Positions 48,248 through 58,992 are shown, counted from the stretch's first letter. The stretch: DNA of 64,000 nucleotides from Sinorhizobium shofinae (GCA_001704765.1 MBFK01000061.1:248001-312000), one strand, 5' to 3'. The notes: generated from the sequence alone by a model not told the origin. Program-made: numbers and translations.

Positions 48248-48832
48248 ATGGGACGCTCGCATGGAATGACCTTTGTCCGGAGCGTCTTGGGAACCTTGCC
48301 GCGCCTGTCGCGGGATCGTCGCGGCGTCGGTGGCGTCGAATTCGCCATCGTCGCGCCGCTCTTGATCATGGCCTATATCGGCGCTTTCGAGATCTCTGTC
48401 GGCTTCACGGTGCTGCGCAAGGTCTCCCGTGCCTCAAGTGCCGTCGCCGACCTCGTCACCCAGGAGTCGAACGTCGATACGGCCTTCCTGGATGGCATGA
48501 ACGACGTCACGGAAAGCATTCTCGCTCCCTATAGCGGCACGAACTACACGCTGAAGATCACCGGGATACAGGTTACAGGCACGACGACCGGCACCGTTCT
48601 CTGGTCGCGCGACCAGGACGGCGGCACACCTTACCCGGCCAATTCCACGACCACGGTGCCCGCCGAGCTCGAGGCGGTGAACGCATTCGTCGTGCGCACC
48701 GAACTCGTCGTCCCGCACGAACTGCTCCTCTTTGCGCCGGACCTTTCGAGCAGCGTGAACACGATCGATCTCTCCAAGACCTCCTATTATCGCCAGCGCT
48801 TCGGTACGACCATCGAATGCACGGGTTGCTGA
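48248..48832 (+). CDS. TadE/TadF-like pilus assembly protein
   Basis: A 194-residue companion with the TadE helix GVGGVEFAIVAPLLIMAYIG preceded by a basic segment, then a periplasmic domain rich in Thr and ending with CTGC. ATG follows GAGGACACC. Translationally close to the preceding TadE-like gene. Both probably function with the minus-strand tad/cpa genes. Confidence 0.91.
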   Translation: MGRSHGMTFVRSVLGTLPRLSRDRRGVGGVEFAIVAPLLIMAYIGAFEISVGFTVLRKVSRASSAVADLVTQESNVDTAFLDGMNDVTESILAPYSGTNYTLKITGIQVTGTTTGTVLWSRDQDGGTPYPANSTTTVPAELEAVNAFVVRTELVVPHELLLFAPDLSSSVNTIDLSKTSYYRQRFGTTIECTGC

Positions 48833-48957
48833 GGCGTGCGATCCCTTCAATTGCATTGAATTTGGCGCCGCGCTATTTCTGCCGGATTGCGCGGGATCGC
48901 TCCCGCCCAGTTCAATAGCACCGGACCGCGCCCGCGCTCCGGTTCAGCGGGTGTTCA

Positions 48958-50178
48958 ATGGCGCGTGTCTTTCTCTTCGTTCTCGACTCCTTCGGCATCG
49001 GCGGTGCGCCCGACGCCGAGGCCTTTGGCGATCTCGGCGCCGATACGCTCGGTCACATCGCCGAGTTCTGCGCGGCCGGCGCCGGCGACCGCGTCGGTTT
49101 GCGCGAAGGGCCCCTGCAACTTCCCAATATGTCGGCGCTCGGGCTCATCCATGCGGCGCGACTGGCAACCGGACAGGTGCCTGCCGGCATGCCGCTGCCG
49201 GATCGCGTCTACGGCGTCTACGGCGCCGCCAGCGAGGTTTCGCGCGGCAAGGACACGCCGTCGGGCCATTGGGAGATCGCCGGCACGCCGGTGATGTTCG
49301 ACTGGGGCTATTTTCCGGCCGAGGGCGATGCTTTTCCGCCGGAACTCGTCGAGGCGATCTGCCGCGAAGGCGGCATTCCGGGCATTCTCGGCAATTGCCA
49401 TGCCTCCGGCACCGACATCATCGCCCGCCTCGGCGAAGAGCATATGCGAAGCGGCAAGCCGATCTGCTATACCTCGTCCGACTCGGTCTTCCAGATCGCG
49501 GCGCATGAGCAAATCTTCGGGCTCGAGCGGCTGCTGGAGCTCTGCCAGGTCGTGCGCCGGCTCGTCGACGACTACAATATCGGACGCGTCATCGCCCGGC
49601 CGTTCGTCGGCGACAATCCGGGCAATTTCATCCGCACCGGCCATCGTCGCGACTATTCCGTCCCGCCGCCGGAGCCGACGATCCTCGACCGGCTCGAGAA
49701 TGCCGGACGGGCGGTGCACGCGATCGGCAAGATCGGCGACATCTTCGCGCATCAGGGCGTCACCAAGCTCACCAAGGCGAACGGCAACATGGCGCTCTTC
49801 GACGCGAGTCTGGCGGCGGTCGAGGAGGCGGCGGAGGGCGATCTCGTCTTCACCAATTTCGTTGATTTCGACATGCTATACGGCCACCGCCGCGACGTGC
49901 CGGGCTACGCGGCGGCGCTCGAAGCCTTCGATGCGCGCCTGCCCGATCTCGACCGACGGCTCCGGCCCGGCGACATGGTCATCCTAACTGCCGACCACGG
50001 CTGCGATCCTACCTGGCGCGGCACCGACCATACGCGCGAGCGCGTGCCGGTGCTGATGTTCGGTCCGTCGCTGCGCAGCCGGTCCTTCGGCATTGCCGAC
50101 AGTTTCGCCCATATCGGCGCGACGGTTGCCCGACATCTCGGCATCACGCCGGGTCCACATGGGAGAAGCCTTATTTGA
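48958..50178 (+). CDS. deoB: Phosphopentomutase
   Basis: A 406-residue alkaline-phosphatase-fold enzyme moving phosphate between C1 and C5 of ribose or deoxyribose. Metal-binding [17 protein letters not shown], the phospho-acceptor region [10 protein letters not shown] and C-terminal [11 protein letters not shown] with THTRE-like [10 protein letters not shown] are present. First gene of deoB-add-upp; its stop overlaps the add start. Confidence 0.97.
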   Translation: MARVFLFVLDSFGIGGAPDAEAFGDLGADTLGHIAEFCAAGAGDRVGLREGPLQLPNMSALGLIHAARLATGQVPAGMPLPDRVYGVYGAASEVSRGKDTPSGHWEIAGTPVMFDWGYFPAEGDAFPPELVEAICREGGIPGILGNCHASGTDIIARLGEEHMRSGKPICYTSSDSVFQIAAHEQIFGLERLLELCQVVRRLVDDYNIGRVIARPFVGDNPGNFIRTGHRRDYSVPPPEPTILDRLENAGRAVHAIGKIGDIFAHQGVTKLTKANGNMALFDASLAAVEEAAEGDLVFTNFVDFDMLYGHRRDVPGYAAALEAFDARLPDLDRRLRPGDMVILTADHGCDPTWRGTDHTRERVPVLMFGPSLRSRSFGIADSFAHIGATVARHLGITPGPHGRSLI

Positions 50179-51149
50179 CCGCACATCTGAAGAAAGCCGA
50201 GCTGCATTGCCACATCGAAGGCGCCACTCCGCCAGAACTGGCGCTGAGGCAGGCTCGCAAATACGGTATCGACACCAGCGCCATCATCCGCGACAGGGCC
50301 TATGTCTGGGAGGATTTCACCAGCTTCGTGAAATGCTACGACAGCGTCGCCTCGCTGTTTCGCACCGAGGGCGACTATGCGCTACTCGCCGAGACCTATC
50401 TAATAGAGCTCGCCGAAGCGGGGACGATCTATAGCGAGATCATCGTCTCGCCGGACCACGGCAACACGATCGGGCTCGGCGCCGACGCCTATCTCGAAGG
50501 GCTTGCCGCCGGGATGGAGGCGGCCAAGGCGAAAACCGGGATCGAGTCGCGCATGCTGATCACCGGCATCCGCCATCTCGGGCCGGAATCGGTCGCCAGG
50601 ACCGCCGAATATGCGGCCATGCGCCGCCACCCGCTGGTGACCGGCTTCAACCTGGCGGGCGAGGAGCGCTTGCACAGCGTCGCCGAGTTCGCCCGCGCCT
50701 TCGACATCGTCCGCGACGCCGGTCTGGGCTTGACCATTCATGCCGGCGAACTTTCCGGCGCCTTCAGCGTCCGCGACGCGCTCGACCATGTCCGCCCTTC
50801 GCGCATAAGCCATGGCGTCCGGGCGTTCGAGGACGCGGATCTCGTTAAGCGACTTGCCGAGGAGGGTGTGGTGCTGGAGGTCTGTCCGGGTTCTAACATT
50901 TCGCTGCAGGTGTTCCCGGATTTCGCCTCGCACCCACTGCGGCCGCTTTACGAGGCCGGCGTCCGCGTCACGCTCAACTCCGACGATCCGCCCTTCTTCC
51001 ACACGTCGCTTGCGCAGGAATACGAGATCGCCTCGCATGTGATGGGCTTTGGAGACGGCGAAATCGACCGGATGACGAAAACCGCGATCGAAGCCGCCTT
51101 CGTCGACGAACCCACAAGACAAGAATTGCTGGCGGCGCTGCATATGTAG
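50175..51149 (+). CDS. add: Adenosine deaminase
   Basis: A 324-residue zinc hydrolase converting adenosine to inosine. Zinc ligands in ELHCHIEGA, the catalytic HAGE, the SHGV His and LNSDDPPFF Asp pair are present. Adenine deaminases share this fold, so the base form is not excluded. The start is TTG at 50175, overlapping the deoB stop (TTGA), which implies coupled translation. Confidence 0.92.
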   Translation: MTAHLKKAELHCHIEGATPPELALRQARKYGIDTSAIIRDRAYVWEDFTSFVKCYDSVASLFRTEGDYALLAETYLIELAEAGTIYSEIIVSPDHGNTIGLGADAYLEGLAAGMEAAKAKTGIESRMLITGIRHLGPESVARTAEYAAMRRHPLVTGFNLAGEERLHSVAEFARAFDIVRDAGLGLTIHAGELSGAFSVRDALDHVRPSRISHGVRAFEDADLVKRLAEEGVVLEVCPGSNISLQVFPDFASHPLRPLYEAGVRVTLNSDDPPFFHTSLAQEYEIASHVMGFGDGEIDRMTKTAIEAAFVDEPTRQELLAALHM

Positions 51150-51246
51150 CCGCCAGAATCATCGCAAGGACGCCAATGCCCTTGCGACTTCCGCTCTTTC
51201 CATGGAAAAGAGGGCGGATATACCAATTCTCGGGGAAGGTGAAGCC

Positions 51247-51876
51247 ATGGACGGCGTTACAGTGATCGATCATCCGCTGGTGCAGCACAAGCTGACCATC
51301 ATGCGCAAGAAAGAGACGTCGACCGCAGGCTTCCGCCGGCTGCTCAAGGAAATCTCGACATTGCTCTGCTACGAGGTGACGCGTGACCTGGAGCTGACGA
51401 CGGAGCGGATCGAGACGCCGCTGCAGGAGACGGATGCGCCGGTGCTCGAGGGCAAGAAGCTCGTCTTCGCCTCGATCCTGCGCGCCGGCAACGGCCTGCT
51501 CGAGGGCATGCTCGAACTGGTGCCCTCGGCGCGCGTCTCGCATATCGGCGTCTATCGCGACCATGAGACGCTGCAGCCGGTCGAATATTATTTCAAGGCG
51601 CCGGAAAGCCTGCACGAGCGCCTCGTCATCGTGGTCGACCCCATGCTCGCGACCGGCAATTCCTCGATCGCGGCAATCGACAAGCTGAAGGAGCGGGGCG
51701 CGAAGAACATCCGCTTCCTCTGCCTGCTTGCAGCACCGGAAGGCATCCGCAATTTCAAAGGAGCGCATCCGGACGTGCCGATCTTCACCGCCGCGATCGA
51801 CAGCCACCTGAACGAAAAGGGCTATATCGTACCGGGTCTCGGCGACGCGGGCGATCGCATGTACGGCACCAAATAG
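51247..51876 (+). CDS. upp: Uracil phosphoribosyltransferase
   Basis: A 209-residue enzyme making UMP from uracil and PRPP. The PRPP loop is [12 protein letters not shown] and the uracil-binding end is [19 protein letters not shown] at 51247 follows GGGGAAGGTG; the frame to 51202 is not needed. A clear terminator follows, ending the deoB-add-upp unit. Confidence 0.97.
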   Translation: MDGVTVIDHPLVQHKLTIMRKKETSTAGFRRLLKEISTLLCYEVTRDLELTTERIETPLQETDAPVLEGKKLVFASILRAGNGLLEGMLELVPSARVSHIGVYRDHETLQPVEYYFKAPESLHERLVIVVDPMLATGNSSIAAIDKLKERGAKNIRFLCLLAAPEGIRNFKGAHPDVPIFTAAIDSHLNEKGYIVPGLGDAGDRMYGTK

Positions 51877-51915
51877 TTTTTCCCTTTCTTAACCAGATAA
51901 CGAAGCAAATGAGGC

Positions 51916-51941
51916 GCCGCCGGTTTTCCGGCGGCTTTTTT
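51916..51941 (+). terminator. Rho-independent terminator after upp
   Basis: Eight-pair stem GCCGCCGG/CCGGCGGC, loop TTTT, then six T residues, 40 bases after the upp stop. Confidence 0.9.
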
Positions 51942-51960
51942 GCGCGGCGTTAGCAATGCT

Positions 51961-52052
51961 CTGCTCAAATCGCGAAATCGATTTGGAATCATGCAGCGAT
52001 TCAAAGTGCTACAGCTGCCTTTACGCGTCTGATCAGACGCGCGGCGCTGTAG
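51961..52052 (-). repeat. Two-hairpin intergenic repeat, copy 5 (inverted)
   Basis: Degraded hairpin two (CTGCTCAAATCG ... CGATTTGGAATCATGCAG), the CGATTCAAAGTG spacer and hairpin one (CTACAGCT to GCGCTGTAG with ACGCGTCTGATCAGACGCG inside). Ends 20 bases before the aspartic protease gene. Confidence 0.8.
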
Positions 52053-52071
52053 GCGATGCCCGGAGCCAGAA

Positions 52072-52599
52072 ATGTTGACGCGTCTCATTGCCTTTGTCGG
52101 CGGACTTGCCGCCATCGCCCTCGTCGTGCCGGACCTCGTCTCCAATTATCTCGGTCTGCACGGGGAGCCGAAATCGCCGCCACAGGCATCGGCGAGCACC
52201 ACGCAGGCGACCGCCAGCTATGCAGGAGGCAAGGCCGTCGTGCTTGAAGCGGATCGCTCCGGCCATTTCACCGGCACTTTCCGGATCAACGGGCGGTCGG
52301 AAAAGGGGCTGGTCGATACCGGTGCAAGCACGATCGCCATCAATGCCTCTGCCGCCCGGCGGTTCGGCATCGCCGTCGGCAGCCTCTCCTTCGATGCGCG
52401 GGCGCAGACGGCCAACGGCATCGTCGACGCCGCCCATGTCAGCCTCGATCGGGTCGAAATCGGCGGCATATCGCTCAGGAACGTCGACGCCATGGTCCTT
52501 CCGGACAAGGCACTCTCGGGAACGCTCGTTGGCATGTCCTTCCTGAGCCGGCTATCGTCGTATCGCGTCGAGGACGGCGCACTCCAGCTCGTCAGGTAA
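52072..52599 (+). CDS. Clan AA (retropepsin-type) aspartic protease, TIGR02281-like
   Basis: A 175-residue protein with an N-terminal membrane anchor (about 4-28) and a single retropepsin domain with catalytic VDTGAS (Asp82) and the following IAINASAARRFG, and VGMSFLSRLSSYRVEDG near the end as in this bacterial family. Such proteases act as dimers in the periplasm; the substrate is unknown. Its last eight bases overlap the end of convergent deoA. Confidence 0.9.
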   Translation: MLTRLIAFVGGLAAIALVVPDLVSNYLGLHGEPKSPPQASASTTQATASYAGGKAVVLEADRSGHFTGTFRINGRSEKGLVDTGASTIAINASAARRFGIAVGSLSFDARAQTANGIVDAAHVSLDRVEIGGISLRNVDAMVLPDKALSGTLVGMSFLSRLSSYRVEDGALQLVR

Positions 52600-53902
52600 T
52601 TCTTGAAACGACGACGGGGCGCGGCACAGGCCGTTCGTCGGCGATCACATAGAGCGCCGCGACCCTGTCTCTTACCGCTTCGGCCTGCTGCCGGTCGGCG
52701 GCATGGATGAAGGCGACCGGTTCGCCCTTCTCGACCTTCGTACCGAGCGGCTTCAGATGGGAGAGGCCGACCCGATGGTCGATGCTCTCATCCGGGCGGA
52801 TACGCCCGCCGCCGAGCGCAATCACAGCCATGCCCAGCTCGCGGGTCTCGCAGGCGGTCAGATAGCCATCGCGACCGGCCGGCACGGGTAGCACGGCCGG
52901 CGCCTTCTCAAGATAGGCGTCCGGCCGGTCTACAAAGTCCGCCGGTCCACCGAGCAGATGCACCATACGGCCGAAGCGTTCCATCGCGGCACCGCTCTTT
53001 AGAGCTTCCCGCGCCAGTGCCTCGGCTTGCGTCTCGTCCGCCGCCACGCCCGCGGCGACGAGCATTTCGGCCGCGAAGGCCATCACCACCCGATCGAGCC
53101 GCGTGCCCCCTTTCTCACCCCGCAGATAGGCGAGACAGTTCTCGATTTCGAGCGCATTGCCGGCAGCGTCGGCAAGCGGCTCGTTCATGTCGGTGATCAG
53201 CGCCGAGGTCCGCACGCCCGCGCCATTGGCGACGTCGACGAGCGAGCGCGCGAGGATTTCGGTTTCGTCGACATCGGTCAGGAACGAGCCGTTGCCGAGC
53301 TTCACGTCGAGCACCAGCGACTGGAGGCCGGCGGCGAGTTTCTTCGAGAGGATCGACGCGGTGATGAGCGGCATCGAGTCGACCGTCGCCGTCACGTCGC
53401 GGATCGCATAGAGGCGCTTGTCGGCCGGCGCCAGATTGGCGGTCTGGCCGATGATCGCGCAGCCGACTTCGTCGACCACCCTATGAAACAGCGCTGGGGA
53501 GGGCTGGATATTGTAGCCCGGAATGGACTCGAGCTTGTCGAGCGTGCCGCCGGTGTGACCGAGCCCTCGCCCCGAGATCATCGGCACGGCGGCGCCGCAA
53601 GCGGCAACAATCGGCGCCAGCATCAACGAGACATTGTCGCCAACGCCACCGGTCGAATGCTTGTCGACGACCGGCCGCCCGAGTGCACTCCAATCGAGAG
53701 TTTCGCCGGAATCGCGCATTGCCAGCGTCAGTGCCACGCATTCGTCGCGGTTCATGCCCGTGAACCACACGGCCATGGCGAAGGCGGCAACCTGCCCTTC
53801 GGAGATCGAACCGTCGGCGAGACCCTTGACGAAGGCGGCGATCTCCGCCGCCTCGAGCCGACCGCCGTTTCTCTTTTTCCGGATGACTTCCTGTGGGAGC
53901 AT
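52592..53902 (-). CDS. deoA: Thymidine phosphorylase
   Basis: A 436-residue enzyme splitting thymidine to thymine and deoxyribose 1-phosphate. The signature KHSTGGVGDNVSLMLAPI and GRGLGHTGGTLDKLES are present; all three domains are covered. Last gene of the minus-strand nucleoside operon, 17 bp after the purine nucleoside phosphorylase gene; its product feeds DeoB. Confidence 0.97.
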   Translation of the reverse strand: MLPQEVIRKKRNGGRLEAAEIAAFVKGLADGSISEGQVAAFAMAVWFTGMNRDECVALTLAMRDSGETLDWSALGRPVVDKHSTGGVGDNVSLMLAPIVAACGAAVPMISGRGLGHTGGTLDKLESIPGYNIQPSPALFHRVVDEVGCAIIGQTANLAPADKRLYAIRDVTATVDSMPLITASILSKKLAAGLQSLVLDVKLGNGSFLTDVDETEILARSLVDVANGAGVRTSALITDMNEPLADAAGNALEIENCLAYLRGEKGGTRLDRVVMAFAAEMLVAAGVAADETQAEALAREALKSGAAMERFGRMVHLLGGPADFVDRPDAYLEKAPAVLPVPAGRDGYLTACETRELGMAVIALGGGRIRPDESIDHRVGLSHLKPLGTKVEKGEPVAFIHAADRQQAEAVRDRVAALYVIADERPVPRPVVVSRIT

Positions 53903-53919
53903 TGTCGAATCGGGCCCGT

Positions 53920-54717
53920 TCAGCCTTCGCTCGCGATCATCTCTTTAAGGATCGCTGCCAGCCGCTTCCCGCCGAACGGTGCCATCTCCTTCGTCTCGTG
54001 ATGGCTGAGCTCCGTCCCGGTCATGCCAGCGCCGAAATTGGTGATGACGGAGGCGGCCGCGACCTTCAAACCGAAGAACCGGGCAAGGATGACCTCGGGC
54101 ACGGTGGACATGCCGACCGCTTCCGCGCCGAGGATGCGGGCCATGCGGATTTCCGCCGGCGTTTCGAAACTCGGACCGGAGAACCACATATAGACGCCGC
54201 GGGCGAGCGGGATGCCGAGCCGGTCGGCGGCCTCCTCCATCCGCTCGGCGAGCGCCGCGTCATAGGCGCTCGTCATGCCTACGAAGCGCTCGTCGCTTTC
54301 GACGCCGATCAGCGGATTGGCGCCGGAAAAGGCGATATGGTCGGCGATGCGCATCACCGAGCCGGGCGGCATGTCTTCGCGCAACGAACCGGCCGAATTC
54401 GTGAGGATCAGATTTTTAACGCCGATCCGCTTCAGCGTTTCGATCGGCACGCGCATCGCATTGGCATCGCCGCGCTCATAGTAGTGAACCCGGCCGGAAA
54501 GCATGGCGACGGCAACGTCGCCGAGCCGGCCGAGGACGAGCTCTCCCGCATGGCCGGAAACGCTGCTGACCGGGAAGCCCGGTATGTCCGCATAGGAAAT
54601 GCGGACCGGCGCGGTGACCGCCTCGACGAGCGAGCCGAGACCCGAGCCGAGGACGATGCCATAGCGCGGCGATAGCCCGCCGAGTTTCTCACGCAGGAAT
54701 TCAGCCGCGCCGGTCAT
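53920..54717 (-). CDS. Purine-nucleoside phosphorylase (trimeric type)
   Basis: A 265-residue family II phosphorylase cleaving inosine or guanosine. GIVLGSGLGSLVEAV binds phosphate, LSGRVHYYERGDA and LILTNSAGSLREDMPPG are typical, and VGMSTVPEVILARFFG lies in the base site. ATG overlaps the cdd stop (ATGA). May be called deoD, punA or xapA. Confidence 0.95.
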   Translation of the reverse strand: MTGAAEFLREKLGGLSPRYGIVLGSGLGSLVEAVTAPVRISYADIPGFPVSSVSGHAGELVLGRLGDVAVAMLSGRVHYYERGDANAMRVPIETLKRIGVKNLILTNSAGSLREDMPPGSVMRIADHIAFSGANPLIGVESDERFVGMTSAYDAALAERMEEAADRLGIPLARGVYMWFSGPSFETPAEIRMARILGAEAVGMSTVPEVILARFFGLKVAAASVITNFGAGMTGTELSHHETKEMAPFGGKRLAAILKEMIASEG

Positions 54718-55109
54718 CCGAGAATCTCGGTTTCGAAGCTGTGCGGCAGCAGGTCGGAAAGCGCCAGGCTCTTCTTGATGCCCGTCTCGTCACAGAGATA
54801 GATGCGGGTGCTCGCCCCGGAAAATTCCGCCAGCCGCTGCCGGCAGCCGCCGCAAGGCGGGCAAAGGGCAAGCTTCTCGGCAACCACGGCAACTTCCATG
54901 ATCTTGCGCTGGCCGGCCATGACCATGTGACTGATCGCCGTCGTCTCGGCACACCAGCCCTCGGGAAAGGATAGGTTCTCGATATTGGCGCCCGTATAGA
55001 TCTTGCCGTCCTCGGCGCGGATCGCCGCCCCCACCGGAAACTTGGAATAGGGCGCATGGGCCTTTGCCATGGCTTCACGCGCCGCGACGAAGAGCTCGTT
55101 CTCCTTCAT
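54714..55109 (-). CDS. cdd: Cytidine deaminase
   Basis: A 131-residue zinc enzyme turning cytidine and deoxycytidine to uridine forms. Zinc ligands and catalytic Glu lie in WCAETTAIS and CPPCGGCRQ; FPVGAAI and GANIENLSFPEGW bind the nucleoside. Overlaps the PNP gene by four bases and is three bases after the permease. Confidence 0.96.
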   Translation of the reverse strand: MKENELFVAAREAMAKAHAPYSKFPVGAAIRAEDGKIYTGANIENLSFPEGWCAETTAISHMVMAGQRKIMEVAVVAEKLALCPPCGGCRQRLAEFSGASTRIYLCDETGIKKSLALSDLLPHSFETEILG

Positions 55110-55112
55110 GGT

Positions 55113-56084
55113 CTAGCGCTCCTTCACATAGGGTACGCCGCCGGCCTTGGGCGGTATGGCCTTGCCGATGAAGCCGGCAAGCAAGATGACGGTCAGGATA
55201 TAGGGCAGCGCCTGCATCAATTGCACCGGCACCTGGCCGACGAGCGGCAAGGGCGTGCCCTGCAAGCGGATGGCGAGCGCGTCGAGGAAGCCGAAGAGCA
55301 GGCAGGCGAGCATGACGTTGAACGGCCGCCACTTGGCGAAGATCAGCGCCGCGAGCGCGATATAGCCCTTGCCCGCCGTCATGCCCTTGACGAAACCGGC
55401 CGTCATCGCCAGCGACAGATAGGCGCCGGCAAAGCCGCAGAGAATGCCGCAGCAGATGACCGCCCGGTATCTGAGCCAGATCACCGAGATGCCTGCCGTG
55501 TCAACCGCGCCGGGGTTTTCGCCAACCGCCCGGAGCCGAAGCCCGAACCGGGTGCGATAGAGGATCCACCAGCTCGCCGGTACCATGGCGAAGGCGAGAT
55601 AAGTGAGCAGGAAATGCCCGGACAGGAGATCCGCATAGATCGGCCCGAGGACCGGCACGTGGCGGATCGCGTCCGCCCCGGGAAAATTGATCGTCTGGAA
55701 CCTGGCGCCCTCGCCGAGCGCCGGCGTGCGGCCGCCCTGGCGGAACCAGGCCTGCCCCAGAATCACTGTCGAGCCGGCGACGATGAAGTTGATCGCCACA
55801 CCCGAGACGATCTGATTGCCGCGTTGGGTGATCGAGGCATAGCCGTGGATCAGCGACAGCAGCACCGAGATGAGGATTGCGGCGATGAGGCCCATCCAGA
55901 CCGACTGGGTGACGGCGGCGACGGCACCGGCCGCGAAGGCGGCGCCGAGCATCTTGCCTTCAAGCCCGATGTCGAAGACGCCGGCCCGCTCGGTGAAGAG
56001 GCCGGCGAGCGCGGCAAAGACCAGCGGCACGGAGACGCGGATCGTCGATTCGAGGAGCACCACGAGGACGTGGAAGAAATCCAT
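55113..56084 (-). CDS. Nucleoside ABC transporter permease 2
   Basis: A 323-residue BPD_transp_2-type permease with about eight helices; [21 protein letters not shown] is the coupling motif of nucleoside (Bmp/Nup-type) importers. MDFFHV at 56084 is the start, four bases after the first permease gene. Pairs with the next permease and the ATPase at 57219. Confidence 0.95.
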   Translation of the reverse strand: MDFFHVLVVLLESTIRVSVPLVFAALAGLFTERAGVFDIGLEGKMLGAAFAAGAVAAVTQSVWMGLIAAILISVLLSLIHGYASITQRGNQIVSGVAINFIVAGSTVILGQAWFRQGGRTPALGEGARFQTINFPGADAIRHVPVLGPIYADLLSGHFLLTYLAFAMVPASWWILYRTRFGLRLRAVGENPGAVDTAGISVIWLRYRAVICCGILCGFAGAYLSLAMTAGFVKGMTAGKGYIALAALIFAKWRPFNVMLACLLFGFLDALAIRLQGTPLPLVGQVPVQLMQALPYILTVILLAGFIGKAIPPKAGGVPYVKER

Positions 56085-56088
56085 GGCT

Positions 56089-57222
56089 TCAGGCTCCCTT
56101 GGTCTGGACGACGGCGGCCGCACGCTGGCCGCGCATCGCGAAGGCGCGCGTGATCGCCGGGCGGAACATGTTTTCGAGTGCCCCGGCAAAGAGGATGACG
56201 AGGCCCTGGATGATGACGATCATGTCGCGCGAGATCGACGGCATCTCGAATGCGATCTCGGCGCCGCCCTGGTAGAGGACGCCGAAGAGGATCGCTGCGG
56301 GGATGATGCCGCCCGGATGCGAACGGCCCATCAGCGCGACGGCGATGCCGACGAAGCCCGCTCCCTGCACGAAATCGAGCTGCATGCGGAACTGCTCGCC
56401 CATGATCGGGTTCAGCGCCATCATCCCGGCAAGGCCGCCGGAGATCATCATGGTGATGACGGTGATGCGGCTTTCGCGAATGCCGGCATAGCGCGCCGCC
56501 GACGGGCTGTGACCCATGGTGCGCATCTCGTAGCCGAGTTTGGTGCGCCAGATCAGCACCCAGACGCCGAAGGCGGCGGCGAGCGCCAGCAGGAAGGAGA
56601 TGTTGAAGGGGGCCGTTCCGACGTTGAGGCCGAAGATCGACAGCAGCCAGTCGAGCTTCGGCAGTTGGCCGCCCTCGGCAAAGTTCCGCGTCTGCGGCGC
56701 CATCGATCCGAGCGGCTTCAGGACGCGCGTCAAGAGATAGACCATCAGGCTCGAGGCGATGAAGTTGAACATGATGGTGGTGATGACGATGTGGCTGCCA
56801 CGCTTCGCCTGCAGCCAGCCGGGCAGGAATGCCCAGAGCGCGCCGAAGAAGGCCGAGCCGAGGATGGCCAGCGGGAAAACCACATACCAGGGCATTACCT
56901 GGTCGAGCCACAGGCAGGCGAGCGCAACGCCGATGCCGCCGACATAGGCCTGGCCCTCGCCACCGATGTTGAAGAGCCCGGCGTGGAAGGCAACGGCGAC
57001 GGCAAGTCCGGTGAAGATGAAGGTCGTCGCGTAATAGAGCGTGAAGCCGATATACTCGCCGCGGCCAAAGGCGCCGTTGATCAGGTGGTAAGCGGCCTCG
57101 AACGGATTTTCCCCGACGAGCAGCACGACGAGACCGGCGACGAGGAACGCGACGGCGAGATTGGTCAGCGGGATCAGGCCATATTCGACCCAGCCCGGGA
57201 GCTTCGCGTAAGGTGTGCTCAT
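56089..57222 (-). CDS. Nucleoside ABC transporter permease 1
   Basis: A 377-residue permease with about ten helices and the motif [19 protein letters not shown]. It is longer at the N-terminus than its partner, as usual for the first permease of these importers. ATG overlaps the ATPase stop by four bases. Confidence 0.95.
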   Translation of the reverse strand: MSTPYAKLPGWVEYGLIPLTNLAVAFLVAGLVVLLVGENPFEAAYHLINGAFGRGEYIGFTLYYATTFIFTGLAVAVAFHAGLFNIGGEGQAYVGGIGVALACLWLDQVMPWYVVFPLAILGSAFFGALWAFLPGWLQAKRGSHIVITTIMFNFIASSLMVYLLTRVLKPLGSMAPQTRNFAEGGQLPKLDWLLSIFGLNVGTAPFNISFLLALAAAFGVWVLIWRTKLGYEMRTMGHSPSAARYAGIRESRITVITMMISGGLAGMMALNPIMGEQFRMQLDFVQGAGFVGIAVALMGRSHPGGIIPAAILFGVLYQGGAEIAFEMPSISRDMIVIIQGLVILFAGALENMFRPAITRAFAMRGQRAAAVVQTKGA

Positions 57223-58754
57223 TCTGCGGCCTCCTTGCGGCCTTCGACGCCGGCCATCAACAGGCCGAGCTCGCCCTCCGTCGCTTCCGGGCTGCGCTCG
57301 CCGACGACGCGGCCGGCAAACATCACGAGAATGCGGTCGGAAAGGGAGCGGATCTCGTCGAGCTCGACTGAGACGAGCAGCACAGCCTTGCCCTGGTCGC
57401 GCATCTCGATGATCCGCTTGTGGATAAACTCGATCGCGCCGACATCGACGCCGCGGGTCGGCTGACCGATGATCAGCACATCCGGTCCACGCTCCATCTC
57501 ACGAGCGAGGACGATCTTTTGCTGATTGCCGCCGGAGAAGTTGGCGGTCTTCAGCCGCGCGTTCGGCGGGCGGATGTCGTATTTGGCGATCTTCTCCTCG
57601 GCATCCTTGCGGATCGCGTCGATATTCAGGAACGCGCCGTTCAGGTAGCGCGGATCATGATGGTAGCCGAGGATGGAGTTCTCGCTCTCCTCGAATTTCA
57701 GAACGAGACCGACGTGATGCCGGTCTTCCGGCACGTGCGCCAGCCCGCGGGCCCTGAGTTCGGCGGGATCCCTATGGCCCGTCACATCGACGGACTTACC
57801 GTTCAGAAGCACAGTTCCGGAGGTTGCCTTGCGAATGCCGGCGATCGCCTCGAGCAGCTCCGACTGGCCATTTCCGGCGACACCGGCAATGCCGACAATT
57901 TCGCCGGCGCGCACCTCGAAGGAGACGTCGTCGACCATGGTCACGCCGCGGCTGTCCTTGATCGTCAGCCCTTGGACCGAGAGCTTCACATCGCCGGGGC
58001 TGCTCTCCCCCTTCTCGACACGAAGCAGCACGCGGCGGCCGACCATGAGCTCGGCAAGCTCCTCGACCGAGGTCTCGCGCGTCGTGCGGGTCGCGACCAT
58101 CTCGCCGCGGCGCATCACCGAGACTTCGTCGGTGATCGCCATGATCTCGCGCAGCTTGTGGGTGATCAGGATGATCGTCTTTCCCTGGGCCTTGAGCTGG
58201 CCGAGGATGCGGAAGAGGTGGTCGGCCTCGGCCGGCGTCAGCACGCCAGTCGGCTCGTCGAGAATGAGAATATCGGCCCTGCGATAGAGGGCCTTGAGGA
58301 TTTCCACCCGCTGCTGGAGACCGACCGGCAGTTCCTCGATCAACGCATCCGGATTGACCTCAAGCGCATATTCCTTTTCGAGCCGCTTCAGTTCCTGGCG
58401 CGCTTTGGCGATGCCCTTGTTGAGGATCTGACTGTCTTCGGCGCCCAGCATGACGTTTTCCAGCACGGTGAAATTTTCGACCAACATGAAATGCTGGTGC
58501 ACCATGCCGATGCCGACGGAGATCGCCGTGTTCGGATCCCGAATAGAGACCGGCTTGCCGTCGACGAAGATCTCACCGCTATCGGCTTGGTAGAAGCCGT
58601 AGAGGATCGACATCAGCGTCGATTTGCCGGCGCCATTTTCGCCGATGATGCCGTGGATCGTACCTTTGCGAACCTTGAGATTGATGTCCTTGTTGGCGTG
58701 GACCAGACCGAAGCTCTTGTCGATCCCGCGCAATTCAATGGCAATATTATCCAT
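57219..58754 (-). CDS. Nucleoside ABC transporter ATPase (double ABC)
   Basis: A 511-residue fusion of two ATPase domains. The first has a normal Walker A (GENGAGKST) and LDEPT; the second has GVAGNGQSE, with Gln in place of the Lys, and QPT in place of DEPT, so only one site should hydrolyse ATP, as in sugar and nucleoside importers of this class. Start [10 protein letters not shown] at 58754. No BMP-type binding protein gene lies in the window. Confidence 0.96.
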   Translation of the reverse strand: MDNIAIELRGIDKSFGLVHANKDINLKVRKGTIHGIIGENGAGKSTLMSILYGFYQADSGEIFVDGKPVSIRDPNTAISVGIGMVHQHFMLVENFTVLENVMLGAEDSQILNKGIAKARQELKRLEKEYALEVNPDALIEELPVGLQQRVEILKALYRRADILILDEPTGVLTPAEADHLFRILGQLKAQGKTIILITHKLREIMAITDEVSVMRRGEMVATRTTRETSVEELAELMVGRRVLLRVEKGESSPGDVKLSVQGLTIKDSRGVTMVDDVSFEVRAGEIVGIAGVAGNGQSELLEAIAGIRKATSGTVLLNGKSVDVTGHRDPAELRARGLAHVPEDRHHVGLVLKFEESENSILGYHHDPRYLNGAFLNIDAIRKDAEEKIAKYDIRPPNARLKTANFSGGNQQKIVLAREMERGPDVLIIGQPTRGVDVGAIEFIHKRIIEMRDQGKAVLLVSVELDEIRSLSDRILVMFAGRVVGERSPEATEGELGLLMAGVEGRKEAAE

Positions 58755-58951
58755 ATTGGCCTGCGATCCCCTTTTTGCCCGCTTCGGCCCCTGCCCCAAG
58801 ACCGTGCCGGCAATTTTTTACCATTTGGTATAAGTTTATCATCGATCTTCCGGCGCGAAAGCCTCAAATCGCGATCTCCTTATACTCTCATCGGATCGCT
58901 GATGAGAGTCCAGCACGAATATACACAGGCAGATGAGGGGTCCCAGAGACC

Positions 58952-58982
58952 AAAACTCTTGCCGGCGGAGCGCCGGCAAGAG
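58952..58982 (-). terminator. Terminator after the metal ATPase gene
   Basis: Minus strand: 11-bp stem CTCTTGCCGGC/GCCGGCAAGAG, five-base loop, then TTTT, ten bases after the ATPase stop. Confidence 0.85.
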
Positions 58983-58992
58983 GTAAAGTTCC

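Noticed and set aside
55870-57465. A 531-codon plus-strand frame across the two nucleoside permeases
   Set aside because: Antisense to two well-supported membrane proteins; composition is His/Asp/Arg-rich without domains.
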